Shown piece after piece: positions 9,301 through 19,488 of a DNA stretch of 64,000 nucleotides. Each line of letters opens with the position of its first letter. Positions within the stretch are counted from its first letter, which is position 1. The DNA comes from Patella vulgata (lineage: Eukaryota > Mollusca > Gastropoda > Patellidae). The position numbers were made by a program, and so were the translations under genes. Below the pieces are notes generated by a model. It made no database searches. It was not told the DNA's origin and saw only the letters and a list, made by a program, of their open reading frames with translations. The stretch spans positions 42,613,201 through 42,677,200 of the forward strand of contig NC_065887.2 in NCBI RefSeq assembly GCF_932274485.2. The letters run 5' to 3'.

Positions 9301-12300
9301 AGCACTGACTTCTATGATTAAAAGTGATATCTATATTTAGTAGTGCTATTTATATTTTTCAGAGGTTCGAGCAGTCAAACGGGAGAGTATAAAAGAAAAC
9401 AACATATATGTCATATAACTGGTTGTGGCAAGGTTTATGGTAAAACATCACATTTGCGTGCTCATCTTCGGTAAGAACTTGGAAGACATTTCTCAACCAT
9501 TGATAATATCTCTACAGTTTATATTTTATACACCAGACATTGACATGTAACATATCTATCACCAGTCATTGACATGTAACATGTCTATATAGTTTATATA
9601 CTAGACATTGACATGTAACATATTTGTTAGTGTTGAAAATCGGATCGAGATTTGTGATCCGAATACTTTTGTTTGCTCTCCGAATTCTATTCGGATAATT
9701 CGGAAACGTGAAATTCTTGAACAAAATAACATCAAAAGTTCATATACTCATAATTTCTTACTTATTTCAATGTTTATGAGTATCTGTGTATGCCGAGTAT
9801 GAAATCTTACTTTCGATTTGCAAATTGTTTGAGCCGCGAAGAAAAAATCGTGCCTACCTTTAGCTGCAATTATTAAGACTATCCATGATATTCATAAAAA
9901 ATCAATGAGGTGAATAAATTTGTGTATAACTACTCCTGTAATCCGCAGCCCTCCCACTTATCATTTTTGCTCAATCAACACGAATGAAAAAAGTAAAATA
10001 AGAACATCTGACATTTATTTCGCCAAAGTCGTTTGCCTCATTCTGATAGTCTACTGCTATTGAACCAATCAGTAAGTGAGAATATACGTGACCTAGGTCG
10101 TTAAGAATAAATTTCATTGCGGGAAGTCTAAACACAGTGTAAACTTGTATCCTGTAAACCTAAGAAGTAGCTTCTATCTAGCGTAAACCAGCGCAGGGAA
10201 TAAATGAATATTTTTTTTATTTAGACTACTGTTTTCGTTGCACTGCATTAATATTTTTATCAGTTACTTTCGCTAAATAATACGCATGATATTAATCATT
10301 TATGCTCAAAGCTGCGTATGTGATCAATAGCATTGGGGAAAATTTCAAAGTAATCAGATGTAAAAATGGCTAAATATAGAGCATACGGAATGTTAGAAGA
10401 CTGTAACGGATAGTTAAATGATTCGGATAACCCTTATTTTGTATCCGTTAACGGATATCCGAATAGTAGTTTCAACACTAATATCTGTACAGTTTATACA
10501 CCAGACATGTAACATATACTAGACATTGACTTGTAACATGTCTATACAGTTTATATACTAGACATTGACTTGTAACATATGGTGGAGAGTGGATGGTTAC
10601 ACTCTTACATTTTATGTTACGGCAAGTTATGTGATCACAACATTTCATTATCGTTAATTGCGCCTGTGCACTCATGACTTGTCCCTGTACGTCTGTACAA
10701 GATTGACTCATCTGTGTCATGTTTTACATACTAAAGGCGATTACGTAGTAAGTTCCCAAAATTAGATTAGATTTATAATTAATACCAAGCTCTATACCAG
10801 TTTGAAATACAAAATGTGAAATGTCAAATTGTTAAAAATGCAAGTGATACCAGTATTTGTATCTGTAAATGGTCTCTGATTTCTTGCACCTTCTATAGAT
10901 CTGTGATATCCCACACCAGTATATCTCTAAATGACCTGTGACCTGTGAATATAATTAGCCTTGTATTTATTTGTAGATGGCATACAGGTGAAAGACCGTT
11001 TGTTTGTAATTGGTTGTTTTGTGGTAAACGATTTACAAGATCTGATGAACTACAGAGACATAAACGTACACACACAGGTCAGTTACAACAGTATTTATAT
11101 CATCCGCTCAACGAGTCCTTCCATCCCAGTTTTGTTTCCAGAAAATATCCCAGAAACTGTTGGCACAACTTCAGAGTCTACTCACTACAAATCACAATTA
11201 GCTCCTCAAAAAACCAGTAAAGGTTATCGTTAAGAAAAAAAATTGAGCTAAGAAATGGCGTAAATTCCACCTGAAAATAGAATCGACAAGCTAATCACAC
11301 TGTGAGGAGTAAATAGAAATATCAGTGGTAGAATTTGTAGTTTTTAAGATTTGTGTCAGAATTTGAAATTGTTATCAATGTGTATCGATACGTTTCAACA
11401 ATATTTTGTCTTAATGTTGAAAAAATGTGTTCTTCTGTTAATGTTTTTGCTTCGCCGTCTCTCTCTGTCCGCTTCGCCGTCTCTCTCTGTCCGCTTCGCC
11501 GTCTCTCTCTGTCCGCTTCGCCGTCTCTCTCTGTCCGCTTCGCCGTCTCTCTCTGTCCGCTTCGCCGTCTCTCTCTGTCCATTTGTTGAACGATTTTTTG
11601 AGAGATCCTCCCACAGTACATGGAAAGAAAACTAAATAAAAATTGTTAATTCTCTTTGAATTTAATTCAAGTAGATATTTGATATAAAACAGAGTGTAAT
11701 TTGAGCCTATTTTGGACCTAAATCTTGATGTCAGTGTATCGTAACATATATAGTATACCTGGTAACAGTTACTGGATCATCAATATGTATTAGCACAACC
11801 TTATTGTCAGTGGTGTAGGACAGAGAGCCTGGGAGAGCCATACAAGGAAATCCATCCAGTTGTTTATATATTATTAACCACATGTTACACTGTACAGATC
11901 CCATGACAGTTGGAAATAAAAATAACAGAAGGTTGTAGTGACGCTGTAAGGGCAAAATTTCTTTCATACATGTAGCATATATTTTACCTGTTTTGACTTC
12001 ATTGCATACATCTACATGTATGTATGAGGCTGCTCGATTGTCTGTCCAGAACATCCCGTTTTGACAGAATTGCAATCGAGTGACACAGAATTCAGTCCTG
12101 TCACAGTTCTGTCAGTCCCAACAATGGAGGTGGTGAGTAGAATCGTGACGTATTTAAACACAATGAGTATGTTTCGGCTGTCATGATTGGTTGAGATATT
12201 TTCTTATTCAGTCGACGCATGCATTGTAGCCCAAAATACTCCTTTTCACTTGATTGTCACTATTTTTGGGATTGAGAGAATTCAATTCCGGAACGTTCAA

Positions 12301-13619
12301 TTGAGTACCCCCTATAATAGCCATAAAGGGAGATTACTCTAAATTAGTGAGGAAGAGAAGACATGAAACCATCTCTTTATCAAAGACTGATTACTAAATG
12401 AGTGTTAGTTTGTATATTTGATTATTTCAGGAGAGAAAAGATTTGAATGCAGTGAGTGTAGTAAGAAGTTTATGAGAAGTGATCATCTTTCTAAACATAT
12501 TAAAACACATCAAAATAAACGGGTTTCACAACCAGAATCGGAGAGTAAGTATTCTAGCACAGATGGAACAGCTTCTTGGATTGGTTAAAACTATAATCAA
12601 AGCTTATTCATTATTTTAGTGTGTATGTTACACATTAGTATGTATATATATGGTGCTTTCATGTCAAAAACAAGGGTTGGGGTTAGGTGGGTCAACTGGT
12701 CTCAGGGTTTGTATGCGACAATGAACAGGTTTGCCTGCCTAACCTCATGGGGTTTTCCGGGTCCTTCAGTTTTCTCCCACTGCTGAAATAACAAGTACAA
12801 GTGTACTATTTGAACCACCAACTCACCATAAGGTCATCGCAGCCATCTTGGAATTATGAGGTCATATAAAAAATCGCAGCCTGTCAATCTGTGAGCAATT
12901 GTCCAAAGAACAAAAATGTAACTTTTCATGTTGACAGTATTCATATTGACAGAGCCTTATGCCTCTTTTTGAATAGCGATGTCCCACAAATAAGAAGGTT
13001 ACATTGAGTTTATGGCACATGTATCAGATGTTAGTCCTAAAATGACCTGATTATTGTTCTTTGGACATTAAACTCTTCTCCCACTTGCTCATTATCAAGA
13101 ATTACCAGCACAATCAACTTCACTGGCAGTGAAAATTCATTCGGCAACATGGGCCCTTTTAATTTAAACTAATATTAAGAATGCAACCTGTTCAGAGGGT
13201 TGGATGGCCGAATTATTGAAATAAAATTAAAAAAACATATGTTAGTCCCGAAATGACCTAGTTTGTGTCTCTCTCTCGTGCGCAAGAGGTAAAATATTTG
13301 CTCTGATTCTAGGACTAAGAGCCAATAAACCGTCAGTATTCTTAAAATAGTTTACTTTAAGTTTTTTATAAATAGGGGAATAGGGCCGCAACAGGTGACG
13401 TGAGGAAATTCTGTGTCTTTATTTAAATGTTGATTTTATTTTACAGCTATAGCAGATGGTGAAGAGGGTGAAGACAATGATGGTGACGGCGATGGTGATG
13501 ATGCTATGGTGATGGTCACACTGGCTGATAGCGAAAATGCAGAAGCATCCGAGTTACATGGAACACCGGTCAAAATATCACTAGAAGCCATGACACAGCA
13601 ATTACAAGAACCGACTTAG
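6254..13619 (+). CDS. Sp4: Sp1-4 family zinc-finger transcription factor (Sp4-like), seven exons
   Basis: A nuclear activator that binds GC and GT boxes in promoters. The model joins 6254-6310, 6414-8226, 8615-8807, 9363-9470, 10977-11077, 12431-12544 and 13447-13619: 2559 nt, 852 residues plus stop, similar to vertebrate Sp1/Sp3/Sp4 (about 780-785). All six introns are GT-AG and keep the frame. Seen in order: Sp box [14 protein letters not shown] (residues 24-37); Gln-rich segments near 216-270 and 495-569; a SUMO-type VKPE at 339-342; eight Asn at 370-377; a Ser/Thr-rich stretch near 429-472; Buttonhead box CTCPNC (678-683) after GRRLRRVA; and three C2H2 fingers with ligands C704/C709/H722/H726, C734/C739/H752/H756 and C764/C767/H780/H784. 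Contact helices KTSHLRA, RSDELQR and RSDHLSK are the Sp/KLF GC-box set. The tail is acidic and lacks the vertebrate C-terminus. RLRRVAC and NWLFCGKRF are closest to Sp3/Sp4; invertebrates usually have a single Sp1-4 gene, so the symbol marks similarity, not strict orthology. Confidence 0.93.
6414..8226 (+). CDS. Sp4: Sp4-like exon 2: Sp box and activation domain
   Basis: 1813 nt giving residues 20-623 plus one base. It starts [18 protein letters not shown], the Sp box. The rest is low-complexity Gln, Asn, Ser, Thr and Gly-rich sequence typical of Sp activation domains, with Gln-hydrophobic patterns such as [11 protein letters not shown]. The donor is GTAAGC at 8227. Read-through into the intron adds 11 residues and stops at 8261, which would yield a finger-less protein. 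Antisense frames over this exon at 6690-7049, 7083-7517 and 8033-8239 are shadows. Confidence 0.93.
8615..8807 (+). CDS. Sp4: Sp4-like exon 3: Buttonhead box
   Basis: 193 nt, residues 624-687 with split codons at both ends. Acceptor TTTTTCAG, donor GTAAGT at 8808. It encodes [11 protein letters not shown], a Ser/Thr/Pro linker, then [14 protein letters not shown], the Buttonhead box that precedes the fingers in all Sp proteins. The open frame upstream of 8615 (from 8449) is intron sequence. Confidence 0.93.
9108..9350 (+). repeat. 19-bp minisatellite in intron 3
   Basis: About a dozen imperfect copies of ATCTGTAGTTAATAGTGAC end just before the exon 4 acceptor at 9362. Later copies drift (TCTATGATTAAAAGTG). 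The repeat sits directly against the acceptor and pyrimidine tract, so copy-number change here could shift the branch-point region. Confidence 0.85.
9363..9470 (+). CDS. Sp4: Sp4-like exon 4: zinc finger 1
   Basis: 108 nt, residues 688-723. Encodes [20 protein letters not shown] and the helix HLRAHLR of finger 1. Acceptor TATTTTTCAG, donor GTAAGA at 9471. This exon is short and lies between repeat-rich introns, so a plain ORF scan misses it. The split in [11 protein letters not shown] matches the intron position I recall from vertebrate Sp genes. Confidence 0.93.
9505..9619 (+). repeat. minisatellite in intron 4, left part
   Basis: Units built from ATTGACATGTAACAT, TCTATATAGTTTATATACTA and CCAGACATTG, period roughly 35-40 bp. 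The array is split by the hAT-like element at 9628-10480 and resumes at 10489-10580. Confidence 0.7.
9628..10480. mobile_element. 853-bp hAT-like non-autonomous element in Sp intron 4
   Basis: The left terminus TAGTGTTGAAA and the right terminus TTTCAACACTA are exact inverted repeats of 11 bp. The flanks are ATATTTGT (9620-9627) and ATATCTGT (10481-10488), an 8-bp duplication with one mismatch, as expected for hAT. Subterminal regions repeat CGGAT/ATCCG words (for example ATTCGGATA near 9693 and AACGGATATCCG near 10450). No transposase frame is present. The insertion interrupts a minisatellite, so the minisatellite is older. Confidence 0.7.
10489..10580 (+). repeat. minisatellite in intron 4, right part
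   Basis: Continuation of the repeat at 9505-9619 on the other side of the hAT-like element, with units such as ACTAGACATTGACTTGTAAC. The antisense frame at 10478-10720 is produced by this repetition and is not a gene. Confidence 0.65.
10977..11077 (+). CDS. Sp4: Sp4-like exon 5: zinc finger 2
   Basis: 101 nt, residues 724-757. Encodes [19 protein letters not shown] and [15 protein letters not shown]. Acceptor TTTGTAG, donor GTCAGT at 11078. The open frame continues into intron 5, but the sequence there does not encode an Sp finger; splicing to exon 6 restores the TGEKRFEC linker. Confidence 0.93.
11452..11580 (+). repeat. 22-bp minisatellite in intron 5
   Basis: About six near-identical copies of a 22-bp unit made of CTTCGCCG then TCTCTCTCTGTCCG. 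Because 22 is not a multiple of three, all six frames stay open over the repeat, which produces several false reading frames at 11322-11635 on both strands (Arg/Glu-rich on the minus strand, Ser/Leu-rich on the plus). Confidence 0.9.
12431..12544 (+). CDS. Sp4: Sp4-like exon 6: zinc finger 3
   Basis: 114 nt, residues 758-795. Encodes [18 protein letters not shown], then [13 protein letters not shown], the third C2H2 finger with the usual basic end. Acceptor TTATTTCAG, donor GTAAGT at 12545. Confidence 0.93.
12680..13082 (+). mobile_element. degenerate SINE copy in intron 6
   Basis: The blocks GCCTGCCTAACCTCATGG and TTTTCTCCCACTGCTGAA (12728-12785) and the tail ATGTTAGTCCTAAAATGACC (about 13028-13047) match the SINE at 2781-3057. 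About 220 bp of unrelated sequence lies between body and tail, so another insertion or rearrangement is likely. It is older than the 2781 copy, judged by divergence. Confidence 0.55.
13196..13277 (+). mobile_element. internally deleted SINE copy in intron 6
   Basis: The head GGTTGGATGGCCGAAT joins straight to the tail part TTATTGAAATAAAATTAAA, then TGTTAGTCCCGAAATGACC and a short CT run. The tRNA-like B box and central body of the 2781-3057 copy are missing. It lies about 170 bp upstream of the exon 7 acceptor. Confidence 0.6.
13447..13619 (+). CDS. Sp4: Sp4-like exon 7: acidic C-terminus
   Basis: 173 nt, residues 796-852, stop TAG at 13617-13619. Acceptor TTTTACAG. Encodes an Asp/Glu/Gly-rich run ([15 protein letters not shown]) then a hydrophobic-polar tail ending LQEPT. 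This tail does not resemble the vertebrate Sp4 C-terminus as I recall it, so the last exon is supported by frame and splice sites more than by homology. Confidence 0.8.
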
Positions 13620-13904
13620 TGTTAGTTGTCAATCTGTGTCTGACAGCATGCTATTAGATAAAAATGTGTCTTCACATATTGACTGTCATGTCTTGACGAA
13701 CATCGAAATATTGACGTAACAAGATATTGACAGATCCGTATTTTGATCTGAACTGTAGGATTACTGTCTTACATTCAGATGTTTTATTCCCAGGATTAGT
13801 TGTATGTTACATATTGTGACAAATCCTTGCTTTGCATTCTTTTTCTAGAATTTGGATCATGATTTGTTCTACAAAACATCTAACACACGTCAATTGTTGA
13901 TATC

Positions 13905-14275
13905 TGGAGTTTTTTGAGATTCGGATGTTGTGTCTCTCGAAATATTTGAGACTTGGATATTCATACACAAGTTATTTGAGACTCAGATGTTCAAACGCAA
14001 GTTATTTGAGACCCAGATGTTCAAACGCGAGTTACTTGAGACTCAGATGTACAAATGCGAGTTATTTGAAACTCAGATGTTGTGTCTTGAAATATTTTAG
14101 ACTCTGATGTTCAAACGTGAGTTATTTGAGACTAGGATGTTGTGTCTTGAAATATTTTAAACTTGGATGTTGTGTCTTAAAGAAATATTTTAGACTCAGA
14201 TGTTGTAACGCAAGTTATTTGAGACTTGGATGTTCAAATACGAGTTATTTTAGACCCAGATGTTTAGTGGTCAAG
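13905..14275 (+). repeat. about 30-bp minisatellite in the Sp 3' UTR region
   Basis: Ten or more imperfect copies of a unit such as AGTTATTTGAGACTCAGATG followed by TTCAAACGCA. Some units carry TTGTGTCTTGAAATATTTT in place of the CAAACG part, so two unit types are mixed. It begins about 290 bp after the stop codon. Confidence 0.8.
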
Positions 14276-14764
14276 TTTTTTGTGGACAGTTTGCTCCAGT
14301 TACAGGAACTACCAGCTTATTCAATCCCTGCAAAACTGATCCGAGAATATGAAAGATACTTTTCAAGTGTGTAATTAAAGCTGATGATCGTCATCTGCCA
14401 TTCAGTATGCACAAAGGTGTGATTAATGGTTAATACATTCAGTAACCTCTGCAGATGATCTAAACAATCCACGGGGTACAAATTATTTTAATGAGCCTCT
14501 TTTTCATCCAATTGCATCAAAGCCGACGCCCGACAGATTATCTACTATTGATGTTTTGGTTTTGTTTTAATCAGATATTGTCTGATGTGTGTATATCATG
14601 TATGCGTACAGGGTAGATAAAGGGAGATAATTATTCATGGTTTGACATGTCCATGAAGTAAAATATTAATTATTATATGTTATTCCATTCCATTTGTTAC
14701 TACATGTAGATGTTGTAAGATGTTCTGTGATTTAGAATTCAGTTAGTGCTTTTCTGAAACAATT

Positions 14765-14770
14765 AATAAA
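14765..14770 (+). terminator. Sp4: candidate polyadenylation signal
   Basis: First AATAAA after the Sp stop codon, about 1.15 kb downstream. Chosen by position only; GT-rich sequence (TTCGTGTTGG) follows within 20 bp. Confidence 0.4.
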
Positions 14771-14799
14771 CCCCTATTCGTGTTGGCCTTAGTAAAACA

Positions 14800-16170
14800 T
14801 ATTGTGGCATGGATATTCATGTATGACATCTCTTCACCAAAGTTGGTCATTCTCAATTGTTGTTGTAACAGGAAGGAGGTCTTACTTGAAGGGTTGTACT
14901 TGGGTCTTCTGGTAAGCAGTAGGTGGGTGCGGGGGGTCGTACATGGTTGGCTAGCCCGAAAACCAGAACTGATTAATTACAATAGATACAAACTCTTTAA
15001 TTCAAGTAAAATTAATAATCATCACCCCCTATGGTGATGATAACCATGAGTTAGAACTCTCCCTGGTTACCAGGGTAATCATGAGTTATAACTCTTGTAA
15101 CCAGGGTAACTGACTTCCTGGTGTAGTAACCAGTACATATTTACCGTATTACAATCATGAGACTCTTCTTCCTAGATTAAACACAAAATTCTGTCTTGAA
15201 AGGTTTTAGTAAGGTACCGTACCTTTTGTTACAGTGTACATGTTAAAGTAGACAATAATTTCAAAATGCAATTGGAATATAACTTATAAATGAAATATTC
15301 TTAAATTAATGAAATAATATTTTTCTTAAGCTTTTGTTAGATTACCCATGCCACAGGTAGCCTGCCTGCGTCCGGGCCCCCAAGAGTTTGGGGTTCCTTA
15401 GAAAGTTTGAATAAAGAATAACAACAACAAAAATTATATGAACGTCTGAGTAAAGAAGACAACGTTTATTGATTTAACTAATATAATTTAAAATATGACG
15501 CAGGGGTCACTGAACAATTTGGCATTGTTGAACATGTGACTTTACTCTGGAATTGAACGTTTCGGATATCATTGATTCCTTTAATGCAGTAAAGGCATAT
15601 ACATGTATCAACAATTTGATTGAAGTTTACTGAACAACAATTTGACATACATTGCTAACCGTTCAGTGATTTAAAGTTGTATCCTTCTATTTACTACATT
15701 TGTCTTCAGATAAATACCCTGGTAATAATTCAATTTCAATATAAACTTAATTTGGCAGGGCACCTTATAATCTGGCACTGTCTAGGAAGGAGCAAAAGAT
15801 ATGTATGATTTAATTAATTTGTGTGTATGAATTGTCTCAGCCAGCCATGTTTTTTTTTTTTATATAGATTTTCACAAATTTCATATTCAGTGTGAATTGA
15901 GTATACATGTTCATATCTGTAATAGTTAAATTCTTGTTGTGTTATTTACTGCTATATGAATCAATCTCTTTCAAACTACAATATTGTGAAAATTTCTTCT
16001 CTAATATGAATATCAGTCCAAAATAGTTCAATTCCATTTAGTATTTACAAAGTTATGATAGATTGAAATTTCATTGATTTATGCTGCTCGAGCACATAAC
16101 AAGATACCACCTAGTTTAGATTGAATCCAAGCCGAGAGATCACCTTTAGATTTTGTTTTCCTAATTAATT
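14800..16170. other. non-coding region with minor repeats
   Basis: No gene seen. It contains an imperfect direct repeat of about 50 bp at 15041-15112 (CATGAGTTAGAACTC, then CATGAGTTATAACTC, each followed by an ACCAGGGTAA word). A possible retroelement 3' end near 15345-15430 reads AGTTTGGGGTTCC ... TTTGAATAAAG with a short ACA-repeat tail. Both are weak calls. Confidence 0.4.
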
Positions 16171-16175
16171 GTTAA

Positions 16176-16571
16176 ACATACATTATGCAAGAGCTAAATC
16201 TGCCTATTGCAGATCTTTCTTTAGGCCTGAAATGTTATCTAAATTATTAATTAGACATTTATTAACATATCCTGACCATAATCAAGTCTCGATGTCAACG
16301 CTAGCCTGCAATATTTACTGGATTAGGATCCGATTTGCTGCTTAACTTTCATTCATTATTTAACCATGAAATGGATAATCGAGACTATGTTTTTTGTCGT
16401 ACTGACTTTAGTAATGGTGATCGAGGCTAGGCCTAAAATTCAAAAACTAATATCGCGGTTCTAGTGGATCAATTTGAATGAAATTTTCAGCAAATTGCCT
16501 TTACATTATCTGGTTTTTAACTATTATAGTGAGAACTGCCAGCTCTTTATCTAATCTCCCATAATGTATCT
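16176..16571 (-). mobile_element. 396-bp TTAA-flanked MITE, copy 2
   Basis: TTAA at both edges (16172-16175 and 16572-16575). Inverted termini ACATACATTATG and, from the right, AGATACATTATG. It is the reverse complement of copy 1 at 3544-3943 along its length with scattered differences, so the two copies lie in opposite orientation on either side of the Sp gene, 12.6 kb apart. Confidence 0.7.
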
Positions 16572-16932
16572 TTAAGTAATCAGTCTGAGTACACATAATT
16601 AGTGTGTTTAAAGATAGTTTAGCAAAAATGCCAATGACACATACATCAAGCCTTTAAATTGAAATTTAGCTTGTTAACCAATAGGAAAGTGTTAATTTCA
16701 TTTTATATAATTAATTTTCCTGATAATAAATGTTATTGTATTTTGTACTATACCTTGAACCTATGTCCATTAAATGGTTACGGTATCTTGTTCAAGTCAG
16801 TGCTTTTTGATGACATTTTAACTTGGATAAATAGGAGTTCTTCCCTCAGACTTCAACTCAATTTAAGTAACAAAAATATGAATTTCAGAATTACAATAAA
16901 ATGTGTGTATATTTCTAGAATATGATGCTTAA

Positions 16933-17381
16933 AAATGCATTATGTAAGTGCTAAACCCTCTATGCCATTGTCCAACCTCATGGGTTTTCTCCGGGTCCTC
17001 CGGTTTCCTCCCACTGCTAAAGACCCCTATGCGCAAGCGAATTATTGAAATAAAATTAAACCATATGTTAGTCCCGAAATGACCTAGTTTGTGTCGATTG
17101 GACGTTAAACCCCATTTCTCTCTCTCTCTCTCTATGCCTTTGCTTAGATATTGATTGGATTAGAACACCCTCACCATTTAATAATTTATAGATAAAATGA
17201 AGACTTTGTTTATTGTTGTAACAATAGTACTTAACAATGAAGATTGTTGAAACTTCAAATACTCATAATTTCTGAGTCATAATTTGACTGAAATTTTCTA
17301 TATGTTCATTTTTATAATCTATTTTTATACTATTATAGCAAGAAGGACCAGCTCTTTATCTAAATCTTACGTAATGCATAG
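16933..17381 (-). mobile_element. degenerate TTAA-flanked MITE, copy 3, with SINE inside
   Basis: TTAA edges at 16929-16932 and 17382-17385. The left end AAATGCATTATGTAAGTGC and the right end CAGCTCTTTATCTAAATC match copy 2 in the same orientation. The interior has lost material and is interrupted by the SINE at 16967-17129. Without the SINE and its duplicated target it is about 277 bp. Confidence 0.6.
16967..17129 (+). mobile_element. 5'-truncated SINE inserted in MITE copy 3
   Basis: 163 bp from ATTGTCCAACCTCATGGG to the GTTAAACCCCATTTC plus CT tail. It is flanked by CTCTATGCC at 16958-16966 and 17130-17138, though the CT part of the right copy merges with the tail. It lacks the tRNA-like head of the 2781-3057 copy. 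The body has TTTTCTCCGGGTCCTCCGG, cleaner than the 12.7-kb copy. The MITE must be older. Confidence 0.75.
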
Positions 17382-17389
17382 TTAATATA

Positions 17390-19422
17390 AATAATATTAG
17401 TATAAAGAACCTTTGGTCATATGTTGTTCAGTTCTCAACTGTTAAATAAAGAATACATGTATGGGAAATATTTATTATCCAGAATTCTTTCTATTCATAT
17501 AATCCTCAACCAAATATGCCTAATAATATCTGTAAAACAAATAATATCTCTAATACAAATAATTTCAAAATAAGAAAAGGTGTATGTACAAGAGTTTGTA
17601 TCCACAATGAATTATCCTAATATTGTTACCAAATTTTCTGTGGGATACCTCTGATTTCATTTCAATAAGTTTGATGATATTCTGTATTTTTATCTGATTT
17701 ATTCTGTGGTGCAATATTCCCCTATTTTATGAAGTAATTTAACTGAACTGAAGTGACTTTATATTTTTGTAACTTTATTTGGTTCATTTTGTAGAAAACA
17801 ACCATTTTATGTTGTCATACCATCAAAATGTGTAAAAGTATTTGATGGCATAAATGTTAATATTTATCATAAAATTTAATTCATGAAATGCATCATTAAA
17901 AATAGAGATCTGGAGAAAAAAATAAATATCAAATATTAATTGTTTTCTTATTTGTTTTGAGTTGTGTGTCATACGGTCATTGTAATGTTATAGACAATGA
18001 GACTCTGTAATCCGGTTAGTGGATTTATTGATGATGATAGAAACTTTACAATTCAAGTAAAATAACTAACAGTAAAAGTCGTGAATAATTAGACAACTGT
18101 TATTCTGATGAATACTAATAATGGACATGATGGCTGAATTATGGACTAAGACTAGTAATTATTTCCCCTTATTTCATGATGGGTAGTGCGAGTTATAAAT
18201 AGACAATTTTTCCCTTAATTATTTCTCCCCTCTTCCTGCATTTTTGGTTGACTTTTAGGTCTAGAATTGGAGAAAAGGGATCAAAATTGCAATTTCATAG
18301 CAGTTTTGGGTAATACTGATGATATTACAGCGGAGGGATAGGGGGTGTAAAGTGTCTTTCTGCAGAGCAATCATTGTGTCGGAAGTGAGATTTTCACCCC
18401 AGTCAACATCAAATCCACGTAGCAAAAAGTCTAAACGGTCAACCCCCCTACAAAATTATGACGAGGAGATTGCAAAATGTGGTCCCCATTGTGCCTATAA
18501 AGATTGGAACCAAAAGAATGTTGAGCAAAAAAGCTACAGCCTGTGACGTTACAGCCATTTAACATTAATGTCAGTGGGCAAATAATTGCTAGTCTGAACC
18601 CTTATCATGATATAAGGGAGATAACTTTATTCGGGTGCAATTAATTTCCCCATTGACTTTAATAACTGGGGTTCCAACTGTTCCCGAAATTTTTTTGGGT
18701 CTGTCCCTTTGACTAGTGTAAGAGAACAAAATGCCAATGGCCATGTCTTCGCTCAAAATTTTATATTTGGTTGACCATTGGAATTTTGAGATAAAGAAAC
18801 TCACAAGTAGCATACCAAAAACGCGTAGCTATCCGCCGTACATACATATTATTATAACGAACGTACGTGTTTTGAATATTTACCAATGCCTGTCAGAAAA
18901 TCTTAATTCAGGGGTTACATTAAGTTTGGTCAAACCACTCAAAGGTCATGCTATCGCTAATCCCAACGCTAACCCTAACCCTTGACCTACCCTTTGGAAA
19001 TAAAGTGATTATTATTAATATTGTTATTAATATGATTATAGCCCTACAGTATAGTTTACCAGAACCCTAACCTACAATCACGTGCCCTAACCTTATTTAC
19101 ATCTCAGCGTCCTTGACGAAATCTTGAGTTGGCCTTAAACGTAACGGACAATATTGATGTCAGTCATTAGGCCTATCACATATGTGATAGAACTGGAACT
19201 GGAGATCATTGCTACCAATAAACATCCACTTAACCCTCGTATCCTTCCGCCTAAATATCATTTATATTCACAAAAACCTGGTGGAAAATGTATATTCAAA
19301 CCATTGTGTTCAATTTTACACCAAAAAGTCAACAAAGGTCGACATGTAAAAGAGGGGAAAATGGAAAGGGAAAGAAAGACTAAAAATAACTGTCGCCCTA
19401 CATTCGTGGGTGACGGCGTAGG
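17390..19422. other. AT-rich non-coding region before the 5S array
   Basis: No convincing gene. Short frames at 18319-18546, 18589-18813, 18731-18985 and 19154-19459 have no recognisable domain. An AAGGGAGATAAC motif lies near 18614-18625. Near 18967-18980 is a short CTAACCCTAACC, too brief to be telomeric. The last bases before the array read GACGGCGTAGG. Confidence 0.55.
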
Positions 19423-19474
19423 AATAGGCAATATCTGTCGCAGAGTGAGCAGTAAATGAGTTTTCTCCCCCGTC

Positions 19475-19479
19475 AAAAA
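19475..19479 (-). terminator. Pol III T5 terminator of the first 5S copy (repeated in each unit)
   Basis: On the minus strand, TTTTT starts 10 nt after the helix I end GTAGAC, separated by GCGAACATG. It is the first T run past the gene, so it is the likely Pol III stop. The same arrangement recurs in every unit. Most 5S genes have the T run directly at the mature 3' end. Confidence 0.65.
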
Positions 19480-19488
19480 CATGTTCGC

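Larger units (their letters stand above)
13620..14790 (+). other. Sp4: probable 3' UTR of the Sp gene with poly(A) signal
   Basis: From the stop codon to the first AATAAA (14765-14770), about 1.15 kb. The open frames at 13925-14107 and 14117-14374 come from a minisatellite and are not proteins. Whether this is the signal used cannot be told from sequence; another AATAAA lies at 15410-15415, inside a probable repeat end. Confidence 0.5.

Noticed and set aside
11322-11635. Open frames on both strands, Arg/Glu-rich or Ser/Leu-rich
   Set aside because: Produced by a 22-bp minisatellite inside Sp intron 5; repetitive peptides in every frame.
13925-14374. Two repetitive small open frames after the Sp stop codon
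   Set aside because: They follow a roughly 30-bp minisatellite and have no recognised domain; more likely 3' UTR.
16659-16925. 88-codon open frame
   Set aside because: AT-rich, no recognisable domain, between two MITE copies.
18964-18981. CTAACCCTAACCC resembling telomere repeats
   Set aside because: Only two units in AT-rich DNA, with no continuation. The 5S array follows, not a chromosome end.
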